64,000 nucleotides of DNA from Tenrec ecaudatus. Taxonomy: Eukaryota > Chordata > Mammalia > Afrosoricida > Tenrecidae. The notes below the pieces were generated by a model. It was given only the letters and a program-made list of their open reading frames with translations, was not told where the DNA came from and searched no databases. Of this stretch, positions 1 to 11,309 are shown piece by piece. The stretch lies in the NCBI RefSeq assembly GCF_050624435.1, contig NC_134538.1:129500937-129564936 (forward strand). Direction: 5' to 3'. The stretch's first letter is position 1. The number at the start of each line of letters is the position of its first letter. Position numbers and translations under genes: made by a program.

Positions 1-117
1 GAATACTTGAGTTGAAGCCCAATGTCCATCGGTAACCTTAATTCTTAACATATAAATATGAGTTAATAGTTCTATTCCCCTACCATTGTATATATATATA
101 TATATATATTTACATAT
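1..117 (-). mobile_element. L1 3' UTR, sense 3' part of a 5'-inverted copy
   Basis: The reverse complement of this stretch matches the L1 3' UTR at about 25078-25195, including the stretch leading into the words 'actcaagtattcc'. The element runs leftward out of the window, so its poly(A) end is not visible. It abuts 118-1340, which holds an earlier part of the same 3' UTR in the opposite orientation. A short TA-dinucleotide run at 89-110 lies in it. Confidence 0.75.
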
Positions 118-1340
118 GTACATGCAAGCTACTATATACATACAACCCTGGGTTGATGTCCAGCAACTATGGCAAGAGCCAAACACAATCCAGGGATACA
201 TATGGCAGCCAACTAAATAAGAGGGGGAAATAAAGAGAAATTTAAAAAAATACATGGGTGGGGGGGAGCAGGGCACTAATCCACCCAAGGGGAGGGTATT
301 GTTTATATATCCACAGGAGAAAGAGAGACCAGGCTTCAACCCGATGTGCCAAGATGTGAATACAACATAACAGCATGTAACAGGGAACTAATAGAGAGGT
401 CTGCGGGGCTGGCCCCAATCTTGACTATGTGGACACACCCACAGAGGATGTGCTTTGTAGGACAGCACTAGTGGTACAGCTAGGGTAGAGGGGTGCTTCA
501 GATTAGAGCATATGGGAGAAATGCAAAGTATGGAAAGGGAGGAGAGGACATCCTGGCCCATTAAACCCCAATGTTCCTGCTCAGAGCAGACAAGGTACGG
601 GGTTGACGGCAGAGCTGGCCCCATCCTTGGACTCGGCACCCCTCACTGAACCATGACGCTGTGGGGTCAACACTGGAGACAGCGCGGGAATAGTGCACTG
701 TCTGACCCCATCATGCTGGGGCAAGGCAGTGAGGGTACACAGCAGAGCAACAGGGGGAGCAGACTGATGAACCCCCAGAAAATATCAAAAACAGACTTTG
801 GAGGCAGAGTGTGGAACCCCATCAGACTCAACTGGAAAACACTCATAAAGACCAACAAACAGATCTTGAACTATTTAGAGACTTGTCCATTTTTGTCAGT
901 GGCTTTCGTTTTGTCAATGTTATTTTGTTCTTGTGTTTTGCTGTTTTTACTGTTTTATTGTTTTAAAATTTCTTTGTTGTTGTATTTGGCTCTGCCTGAT
1001 TTTTGCACTTATTAATGTATCCATATGCCCATCTAGATAAGATAGGCAGGATAAATAATTTGGAGATGAAAAGAATGGGACCAATGATTCTGGGAGGAAT
1101 ACGGGAGAAGGAGAAGTGGGAAAAAGGAAGAAGGGGAGTGGAGGACCAACCCAGGGACACGGGAACAACAAGTGAACAAATATCAATGGAAGGAAGGTAA
1201 TAGGATGGCTAGTTGGGCTCAGTCAAGGGCAATGTAGCAGTGCGGAATTACTAAACCTGAATGAAAGCTGAACATGATGGTGGGACAAGAGGGAAGTAAA
1301 AAGGAAAAAGAGGAAAGAACCTGGAGACTAAGGACATCAG
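118..1340 (+). mobile_element. L1 3' UTR, inverted 5' part of the same copy
   Basis: This stretch aligns in order with 23917-25070 of the large L1: 'gctactatatacatac', the G-rich run near 255, the purine-rich blocks, and the T-rich run near 900-1000. It begins just after the ORF2 stop equivalent. Because 1-117 continues the 3' UTR on the other strand, the pair is one minus-strand insertion whose 5' part was inverted, as twin-primed reverse transcription produces. The reading frames here, up to 120 codons, are UTR and not genes. The match fades at about 1335-1340. Confidence 0.75.
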
Positions 1341-1524
1341 TACATTTTTATCTGGACATTTATAAATCATTGGCACAAGATTAACAAAGGGAAATCTTAT
1401 TAGTAATTAACAAAATTTCTTTAAAAATGCTTTTTACAAAGCTGTGGAATGGCTAATGAAAGCTTCTTGGTAAGCCTGTGGTGTTGATTCCATTCTGTGA
1501 TTCTGTTTTTGCAAAGACTTTAAC

Positions 1525-2475
1525 TCATTTTCTCCCATCAGCAGCCTGCACTTTGGCTTCTTGAGCCGATTGGCTGTCTGGATGACCTTGGTGACACAGC
1601 TTCACCAGACTGGCAGCGTCATTGACTAAATCTCTCTGAATTCGGTCAACCAGCCGGCCATCCATCATTTTCTTATTTACAAAATACCAAGCCATCCCAC
1701 TGAAGTGTCTTGTTGAACATAAAAGTTCATATTTTCCATTTTTATCCATATCACCACAGATCTGATGATGAACCCTGATACACTTAGCAGAATCTGGCTC
1801 AAACAGGGCAGTGGAAGGATTGAGGACATAAGCACGCCGGCTCTGGTCGTACATGGTCTTAAAATGTTCTTCCTTGGAAATGATTGGTGTAAAAATTCTA
1901 TGACCTTCTTTTGGAAAATAAATTGGGATCATCGATGCTGCTATTCCCAAGAAACTTTGCATAGGTTGTCACTTGGTTCTCTGAGGACAGCAAAATGCTC
2001 CTGCTGGGTTCATTGTCTGATATATCCATAAACAGGTATGTGGTTATTTTTGTCCCTTCTTATCTTCAGCTGACACATCATGTATGCACTCTTTGGGAAC
2101 TGGGGAATTTTCAATTGTTGTTTTAGCTGCTTTGACAGCCTCTCAGGGAGCCTCTTATAACTAGTCCTGGGTCATTGGGGCCTTCTGTTCCTGTACAGCT
2201 TAAAAATCTTCCACTAATTCTAACCTGTCTTCTTGATGAATATGCTTTGGACTTCCTCACCCATAATGTAGGCTTCTTCATCCAGGAGGTACCAAATTCT
2301 ACAGTCCCGAGCTGACCAGTAACATGGCAATCCACCCCAGCAGTGCCCAGGGAGCAGCGGGAGCAGGGTCTGGGCCAGTCAGGGTTCAGAACTGAAGCTC
2401 ACCCGCTCTACACTCAGAGTACAGGTAAAGAAGCCCCACAACGACATGCGCAGCATGCAGGTCGCCATGATTCTC
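1525..2475 (-). pseudogene. Frameshifted processed pseudogene, parent gene not identified
   Basis: On the minus strand an ATG in good context (ATGGCGACC, at about 2468) opens a hydrophobic N-terminal stretch that stops near 2380. Coding-like text then continues in shifting frames to a 145-codon open stretch at 1962-1525 and its stop. That stretch has a natural protein composition, with words such as [23 protein letters not shown] and [15 protein letters not shown]. No introns interrupt the roughly 950 bases, and at least three frame breaks or stops occur, so this looks like a dead retrocopy. The N-terminal start, the middle word HIPVYGY and the C-terminus all read in one direction, which argues against chance. 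I do not recognise the parent protein. No clear poly(A) tail is visible to the left of 1525. Confidence 0.55.
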
Positions 2476-2489
2476 CAAGGCAACCAGGG

Positions 2490-2965
2490 TAGGAAATAGT
2501 CACTAGGTTTCAGTAGTTCAAATGCTACTCCTTTAATTCTAAGAAATAAGTAAAGGCAAGAAGACACTAACTTTCACTTTGTGATAACAGAATGAAGAAT
2601 GAAGACCACCCCCCAAAGGTCACTTTGTTGTTCCAGAGAATAAACGGACACAAATCCAGATTAGTTTTTAATTTGCATCTACCGTGTTCATGAGACCCCT
2701 GATCATTTTGGTTTTTAATAAGACACCCAGTATCACAGAGAGTATCTGGTCACTTTCCTCTGGATAGGGCATGGGTTGAATGGGAACATTTGTCGCCCTG
2801 TCACTTCCTTTTTTAAAATATCATCTCATGGTTTTCTTTCACTGGTATCCATTTAATATCCAGAATATAGGAGAGGGCTCAAAATGTTCACAGAAAAAAA
2901 TCCATTATGTTTTCATCTTATTTTTCTATAGATTTTTGAACCCCCACTCATATAAGAACCCCTAT
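2490..2965. other. Unassigned intergenic sequence
   Basis: No coding, RNA or repeat signal that I can support. The open frames here are short and have no recognisable motif. Confidence 0.5.
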
Positions 2966-2969
2966 ACCT

Positions 2970-3140
2970 AAATGGTTATAAGACCAGTAATCTAATTAAA
3001 AATGGACAAATGATTTGATTTCCACAAAAGAGATGCACAAATGACGAGATGTACATATGGCCCGCAAGCACATGAAGAGGCACAGATAGCAAGAGTGTGA
3101 AAAGTTCCAATAATCTTGAAACCACCAAGCAAATCAACAG
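2970..3140 (+). mobile_element. Old L1 ORF2 3' fragment
   Basis: The text 'taattaaaaatggacaaatg', 'ttccacaaaagagatgcac' and 'gcaagcacatgaagagg' follows the conserved stretch near the end of L1 ORF2. The same stretch occurs in the large L1 at about 23275-23390. It is heavily diverged and short, so this is an ancient fragment. Confidence 0.55.
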
Positions 3141-4495
3141 AGGGGATGTGTAACTGCATTTTGCTTGAGGAAAAACACAAAGCGTATCAAATCAAGATAC
3201 TCGAGGATGATGATTAGAAGGGAATGAACCTGCAAATGCAGTATTAGCCTACAGTAGAATTGTGGCTTGGGACTGTTGGAAATGCAGAAAAACATCAATG
3301 CTTAATATCATTTTGATCCTAACTTCAACTTATCAGTAGATATATTTCATTATTCAGAAGGTAAGATTATTTTCAGTCCCTCCTGGTAAACATACATAAT
3401 TTCCAAAGAGAAATAAAATGATATATTTTATTTCGATGTGATCTATGTGGTTTTTGTTCCTTGTCCCTGTCACAAGTATATTATGTTTTAGTAAAAATGA
3501 CTAGAAAAATTGGGAGTATCAACAGCTTCCACACCCTTGTTTTAAAATCCCACTTTCTATATTCAAATGAAAGCCATAAAAACTCACATCTTATATAGCT
3601 CGTAACATTGATTTCATGAACAATAAAATGGTCACCATACATGTATAAGCACACAGACAGAGAACAACAATTTCCATTCCTATTAAGGAAGCCTTATAAG
3701 CACTATACAAATAGACTCTTGGCTACTTTTGTCCAAAAAAATTATTAAGTCAAACTAGAAATTGGCACAAATGCAGATATAACAGTCAATCCAGACACGA
3801 TAGATGAGAATACTTAGGTTAACTCCTGGGAGAATATAGCAAGATAAATTGCAGGCTTCTGCAGAATGCATTAGAGATATGTCAGCAGTCTGCAGATGCT
3901 TTTAATATGAAAGGTTTGTTTAAAATGAGGAAACTGTGTTATTCAGAAAAGAAGCCAAGTGACACCAGTGTGCTCTGGAATTGTAGATACTACTTTTATC
4001 TTCAGGGTGGGAGCAGTTGGCTTCCTGGAAGATCTGTGGTTTCCTTAAGAAAATATATATATTTAAAAATTATGAAAGATAACGAGGAGTGTGCAACATA
4101 TTAATGCTCACCATCTGACAAGCCATATGCTATCTCGTTTCTTCAAATCATATTTCCAAGGAGCACTATTAGAAGAACCAATGCAGAATATTGAAGCATA
4201 TCTTGTTTAGAAAAACTCATAGAACCAAATTAGTACTTATCACTATAATGAGGATATTCTAAAGAAGCAGAGAAATTTTTCTGGTAATAATCTACCATAC
4301 TAAGCATCTATTCAAATCTGTAAGTCATTTTTCATCACAAAAAGCCAGGCCTTTCCATGAATTTTAAGCTATTTTTAGGTGAGATTCAAAAATGAAAGGA
4401 AAGATCAGCTAAAATACAAGCCATGTGGTTAAGTCCTCATGTCTTTCAAACACCTAGTGAACTCATTGAAGAAATAAAATAAGAAGGGGAGATAT
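3141..4495. other. Unassigned intergenic sequence
   Basis: AT-rich and of ordinary complexity. I see no gene, RNA or named repeat. The longest open frame (65 codons, from 3907) has no recognisable feature. Confidence 0.5.
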
Positions 4496-4499
4496 ATTA

Positions 4500-5400
4500 G
4501 GGGGTACCGCACCCCCCCCCCATAAGTGGAATTGCGCTGGGCTGAGCAGAGCCTTCATAGCATGCATTTTTCCCTGCTAGGGGAGCATTGAGCAACTTAC
4601 TCTGAGTTAGTGCACCCAGTGTGCTCACCTGGGAAGGTTCTCTCTGGCCACAGAGAATATTTTCATAAAAGCCATTTACTCAAACCTCACTGTTTGTGAT
4701 GGGCTATTGAAGAGAACAGCGTGCAGCTGTGAAATTTTATTTCATGCTCAAAAACTGCCACAGAAACTGTTGTGATGCTGAACACAGCTTACAAGGATAG
4801 CGCTATGGGAGAAACTCAACTGTATGAGTGGTTTTCTGGTTTCAAAAAAGGTGAAATTGATAACAAACCGTGTTTTGGACATCCTTCAACTTACTGAACA
4901 GATAAACATGTTGACTTGTAGTGCATTTGGAGTTTGTTGCACCAGGTCAGAGAGTTAATTAAATGTTCTATTTAAAGTTCTGAAAAGACTACACAGAAGT
5001 GTGTCACAAAAAAGGCCTGATTTGTGGTAGATGAGGGACAGGTTTTGCCACCATTACAATGAGTCCATTCACACAGCCATCTAATTGTGCCATTTTGGGG
5101 GGCAAAAATCAGCATCCCCCTCTTGCCCCACATACCTAACCCACTTGACATTGCTCCATGTGACTTCTTTTCATTTCTGCAAATGCAGAGGGACATGAAA
5201 GGACAGCAATTTGAAGACAGAAGAGGTGAAGAAAAAAATGAGGGAGGTGCTGTCAGCCATCTTGAAAAACGTTTCCAGGAATGGAATCACAGATACGACA
5301 AATATATTGAATGTAAAGGAGAGTACTTTGAAGGTGATAGACTTGTTTTGTATACAATTTAAATACCTAGCTTTGAAAAAATTCTGGGTTTTATAGGCTA
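4500..5400 (+). mobile_element. Degenerate mariner-family DNA transposon
   Basis: Plus-strand frames hold fragments of a mariner transposase. The N-terminal helix-turn-helix part lies near 4730-4900 and includes the words QLYEWFSGFKKGE and GHPST. The C-terminal catalytic part lies at 5087-5359 and includes LPHIPNPLDIAPCDFF, a decayed form of the mariner PHPPYSPDLAPCDFFLF block, and ends near KGEYFEGD. Stops and shifts separate the two parts, and the central catalytic region is poorly preserved. Possible terminal inverted repeats sit near 4500 (gggggtaccgc) and 5400 (ctaccccgc), but they match only loosely, so the ends are approximate. The family fit comes from the protein motifs. Confidence 0.75.
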
Positions 5401-8400
5401 CCCCGCATATATTGTCATTGTAAACTAAAAATGAGGACCATCCACTTATAAAAACAGCTCATCCCATTATACTAGTTTTTTCTGTAGGCATAACAAAATA
5501 CCACAAAGTTATTGATTTAAAAATATGTTGATTATCTCACAATTTCCAATATGTTGATTATCTCACAAGTTCACCTTTATTGGATTCCCTATTTCGGCTC
5601 TCACAAAGTTGAAATTAAGATGTCATCTAGTCTTCATTGTTCTCTGAGGTTTGTGATCTTCTATGTTTGTTGGAGTTATTGGAAAAATTCTGATTTTAGG
5701 ATAAGGTCTCCTGTTTTGGTGGCTGTTACTCAAGGGTAGTTCTCAGTTCTTAGAGGCTATTTGCAGAACCTGGATGAGTACCCTTCTCTATAGGCAGTTA
5801 ACAACATGCCTGCTTTCCTTATTCTAGATCAGTAGGTGTGTGTCTTCTGATGTTTGAACTTTTTAAAAATAGTTTACCTAATTAGATCAGTCTCACCAAA
5901 ATTAACCTCACTATTGATTTACTCACAGCCAATTGATTAACAACCTAGTCATAGGAATGACATTTTCTCACATCCACAGTACCTAACTCAAAGGACAGCC
6001 AATTCTGTAGGATTTGCACAAGGGGATGGGAAGTGTGGAAATTACCTCAGAGTTTTGTTTATTACAAGAACGGTAGAGTGCAAGACAGACAAAGTAGCAT
6101 TTGGATAATTCACCACTCTATTGCATTTTAACACATTATCAAACAGAATAAGCAGTGGTAGCCCATTACCAAACACAACAGTTCACATATAAGCATGTAT
6201 CACTGAAGAACTAAGAAGACACACGTAGCGCAAGAGCACCACGCTGCGAGGCTCCCTCAGGAGTGAGTACACATTTCATCACGACTCTGTGACCCACGAC
6301 AAGGGCTGAACTAATAACAGCAGCGTTCTTTCTTTACATGACAACTGTCTCTCATTATCTCCCTCAGGATGATTCTCAGAACTGCAGAATTTTATGCCTT
6401 AACTTTATCACCAATTATCTTGCTTTCACTTGAGCCATGACACTGAACAAGGAATGAATAAGAGTTGTTTACTTTTGGTCCAGGTAGTCCTTCGAATATT
6501 AAGCTGAGAGAAAATAGCAGAATGCGAATGGTTGCGTATTATAATTTGTTCTAAAATTCTGTAATTTGACAACTAAAATTAAAAGTTTATGATTCCACAT
6601 TTTTGACAGCTTCATGTTCATTCTAAGCCTCATAAATGTGTCTTATCCTTGAGCAAGCTAAGATTCAATAACCTATTTTAATGGCAATACATAGGATATT
6701 TGATCCCATATGTAATATATTATAAGAACTTAATAGAGAGTTGAATTGTAAGTAAATTATTTTCATTTAAACCCATAAATTACTACTTTTGGAGAAAAAA
6801 CTACAAATTCAGCAATTTATAATTCTCCTTTTAGAAATCAGCCACTAAAATGTCTTATCTTCTCTTTGTTAATTACAAATACTTCTGCCAAATATTAACA
6901 ATGGAAATATTATGGATTGATATCCAACTGTTAACAAACAGGCAAAATAATCATCACCGTAATTAGAAATTATTAAAAATAATAAACTTTCACTTTCCAA
7001 CTTTATATAAGAAAACAGCATTGAAATAATGATAAGCTCTTTGTGTGAACACATCAGAAGAAGAAAAATGCACATATGTGGAGATTAGTCACTGTTCATT
7101 ATATTTTCTAAAGAAATTCATCTATGTATATATGTAATCATCTTCAAAAACTAACAAAAATTCAAAATGTCATTCCCATTATATTCTGCAAAATAATGAT
7201 TTCCTGCAACTATTTGAACCTGTCTTGAAAAATCTGGCAGTGAAATGGTTGAATCAATAAAGAGAAGAAATCCACCTCTAAGATTTTTATGAGTAACAAG
7301 AAAATAGGAGCAATAGTAAATAATCAGCACGATCCCAGCCTCTCTTCAGAGGCACACGTGTAGCCGCCAGACCAAAAAGCAAAGCTGATGATCACTGCCC
7401 CCATCTGTGCTGTCTCTGCTGCAGGTTGGGGGGGCAGGGGGGACGGTAACCTTTCCTGAGTCCACATACACTCTTCAGTTTGCTGAGGGAATTGGGTCTT
7501 CTTGTGCTGAAATGTCTTCTCACAAAATAGTTCTGCTGCTTGTAATCATGTAAGATCATAGTGTGTGGAATAGAAGTTCTAGAAGACATAGGTATGGCTC
7601 CAGACCACATTTTCTTTCATCCATCAGGCTGCCTGATGGATTTCATGATGTCATTGGAAAATCACCAAGAGTAATCAAATTGAAGAGATTATTGTTGATG
7701 ACAGAGGAAGGATCTATTTTATTTTCTAAGTAAGAATCCATAGGACTTAGATAAAGTCGACTCTTCTAGTGGATTAGAATTCGTTTGGTGGCTCTTTATT
7801 GAACTCATTTTTAAAGACTGCTTGACTTCTAAGCTACAGTTTCCATGCAGTGGCTTTTACATTAAATGATTTATCACCTGCTACATGTCCCTCAAATAAA
7901 TGTTGAAACTCTTCCCCCTAAGAAGCAGAGCCTTATTTTTAACACAAATAATAGAAAAGGCACCGGAGGCTTCCTGAGCACTCTAATTGGTGCCATTGCA
8001 AGAGCACTATTTCCTGAATCATGTCGATAAGGGAGCTGCATGAGAAATAGCTTTGGAGCAATATAATTTTGCAGAGGAACAAATAGATATCATGTAATAT
8101 TTGGAGAGTGCTCTGTGAAACTCAGAACAGAGGAAGGCTGAAAAATGTTCTTCCAAAGCAAGCCAGTTGTTGACCAGCATCATTTTAAGGCTCCATCTGT
8201 CTGTCCCTGGGTCCAATTGTTGTAGCAAAATAGTGAATGCCCTACTTATTCAAACACCGTGTTTTATTATATAACAACAACACCATCCATCCTGACCAAA
8301 TTCACCTTCCAACTGGCCTGATTGATGGAACAGTAGTAACCGCCATGGAATAGAAAGTAAGATTAAAATAGCAGCCCTGGAACTTTAAAAAGACATGTGT

Positions 8401-11305
8401 GTGGTGTCTTATGTGGCTCATTTATTTAAGCCATACAAGCGTGTACACATGTACTCTAACCATAATGGTAAAAATAAGTTTATTTGGATGATAATTAATG
8501 TTTTGAAATGAAACAAAATAATGAAATTGTTTCTAAATATTTAGTTATTTATATGAAGAAAATATGGCCTTGAGACACTTGGTAATAGGAGAAAGGTATA
8601 AACAATATAGAGGTAGAGTCATTCTAAAGCTACAGTGTGAATAATAATGATTTCTATGAACTCTTACCTTGACAACATGTCAGTCTTGGTGGATACCATG
8701 CTTTATCTCACTTGCTCTATGACTAGATTTCTTTGCTTTCATTTCCATGAGCCTTCCTATCTTTTCCCCTAAGACCCCCCCTCCAATCCATTTTGCTCTA
8801 AAGTCTTATTAATGTAAGCAAGGGCTGTAAAATGAAATATGTTTTGGGTGAGACTGAGAATGTTACCTTTTTCTTCCTGAAGGCTACAAGGTGACTTCAT
8901 CATGGCAAAGAATGAGAAACATAGGAATACCTGGCCCTCGTTCTCTAAGAAAGTTCCTTTGGAACATTCTCTAAGTTCAATTCATTAGAGATAGAGCTTA
9001 TTGAGACAGGACTTGTTTCCCTCAGTACGTGCTCCTTTTTCTCCCAGACAAAAATGGTGAGTTATAAAGGTCCTTTTCTTTATTAAACCTCTTTTGGCAC
9101 AAACAGCCTAAGCCAAATGGTTTAAAAAGAAACACTAAAACATGTCCACTTAGGAATTTAAAAATAAAAATCTCACAACTATTTCATAACAATCACCTGT
9201 TCAATTATAGTATTCTATACTATTAAAAAGAATATTGAAAATTGGATAAATGCTTATTTTATTAATAAAAACATTTAAAACTTTGTTTTGTATTTTATTT
9301 GATAAATGGGTGTGCTTGTTTATTTTCTTGTAATGATTTTAAGAATACTTTATTATTTTCCATAAGTTGCTAATGGATGTTTACTTAGAAATAGAAGTAA
9401 AATGGATGACAGAAATCATATTGACAAGGTTCCAAGTGACTTCTTGGATATGCAAATAGATTGTTGAATTACTGTCTGACTATCACAATGAAAAATTATG
9501 TCATTTTATCAAAAGCTTTAGGTCAACTAAACAAAGCCCTGCTCATTCTATGTTTTGTTTTACACTTTGGCATCTGTCTCAAGAGCTCTATCTCATATTA
9601 TTAGAACAAAAATCAATTTTTTCTGGGATTCTAAACTATTCACTTTTTAAATTATATTTTGTCATCACTTTTCAGTACTCCTAGATAGAATTTAAAGTAA
9701 ATGTCTTTTCATATTGATAGAATGTTATCTATTAATTTTTGTTAGCAATTCTCTTTATTAATAGAAATGGCAATATATTTTCTCCCTCTTTATTTTCACA
9801 AGTTAAATGTCTGCCTGCACTTTTTGTCTCTAAAAGTTGTGTTTAAACTCACACTCTGTAATAATCTGTTGTTATTTAAGAAACAATGCTACCACAGCTT
9901 CTAAAACACTAATTTTCTGTTAATTTTAGTGGAATAATTTAGAAAAACATAGTAGTTATGGTTTCACAATTTGCTGAACATAAGCAATGTCACTCAAGTG
10001 TACATCTATTCTACCATGTAAACTTGAACTTTTTATCACTATATGTAGCATTTATGTACAAATAACTTGCATATGACTCGTAGAAATCTTACAAAATAGT
10101 GAGTAGCATTGTTAAGCCATCTTGGAATAAGAACATTGAGGGTATGAAAGATAAAATGCTACTTTGTTTAAGATTAAGGATTCACTATTGCTATTGCAAA
10201 CTTTTGTTTACATAATATAGTTAGAAAACAAACCCTTATTAAATGGAGTTAGACTCCTTCATTTACACAGTCTCTAATATTTTTATAAATTGCTCAATGG
10301 CACACAGACTGGATGCACATATCACCTAAAGGGGCCAGATAGCATTGCAAGCCTTCTCTTATTTACCTGACTATGAGTAATGAAAAGCTGGGTCCAGCTG
10401 TCTAGTTAGTCAACAAAAACATCCTGAGACTGACCTGAGATTTAAAGAAACTCACTGCTAGCACATGGTAAATTGTTTATGTGGTAACTCTGAAAACTGA
10501 GTTAATGAAAAATGTTACACAACTCCTCAATATGCGAATTCCAAAAAAAGTGAAATGTATATACTTTCTCCAGATCCGGATTGCACACGGAACATCACAA
10601 ACACAGCTTACGTGGCTGTTGGTGCCCTTGCTGATTTTAAACTTCTAGTAAAAGTTCTAGTTTTGCCCCTAACTTGGATGGGAAACAGGTTAAGCCACTC
10701 CGGTATCTCAGATGACAATCTCTAGTGCAACCTGTTTCAGGTGACAATCTCTGTCCCATCTGACAGAGTGTTCCCTGTCGGTGATTTGGAGTGGAGGTTC
10801 AGGTTCATCAGGTAATCATTTGGGAGGGTTCTAATGGGCTCTGCTTTCTCTTTGATGGTGGAGGTCTCACACCAAATCAGGAAGACATGTGCAGCTGCTC
10901 ATGTTTGTATACATCGCTGTTTATCCACCCTGGTTTGCACTAACCAGAAGGTTCTGATGCTTTTGCTATTCAATCATCTCCTATTAACTTTTTTCTCCTA
11001 GGGGGCGCTGTCAGCAGTTCCTAGTTAAGGGGCCTGTGTAGTGAGTACCTGCCATACTTCTATGTTGATCAGCACCTGAAACTTCTGCTACAAATAGGGA
11101 AGTCACTGCTCGTTGAATTATGGTGGGAAGCAGAAACCATTGCTTCCTTTTAAGTCGGTAATTCTACGCACGTCTTTTCCCGTTGTATAGCTTATTTGCC
11201 TGTTTGCTCTCAAACACATTCCCTCTCATTCCCTGTCCTACTCTGTAGCATGGTAAACACAACTGCCTTCTAAGGCGCAGATTTGACTAATGGAAGACAC
11301 TGGTG
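5401..11305. other. Long unassigned intergenic stretch
   Basis: About 5.9 kb in which I find no supportable gene, RNA or repeat. Most of it is AT-rich. A slightly GC-richer patch at about 7320-7640 contains a G-run near 7425 and a 72-codon minus frame with no recognised motif. Old L2, MIR or LTR relics could be present below what I can detect by eye. Confidence 0.45.
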
Positions 11306-11309
11306 TTTG

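Noticed and set aside
10560-11100. Possible old LTR or gene fragment in a slightly GC-richer patch
   Set aside because: No ends, duplication, splice signals or reading frame could be supported.
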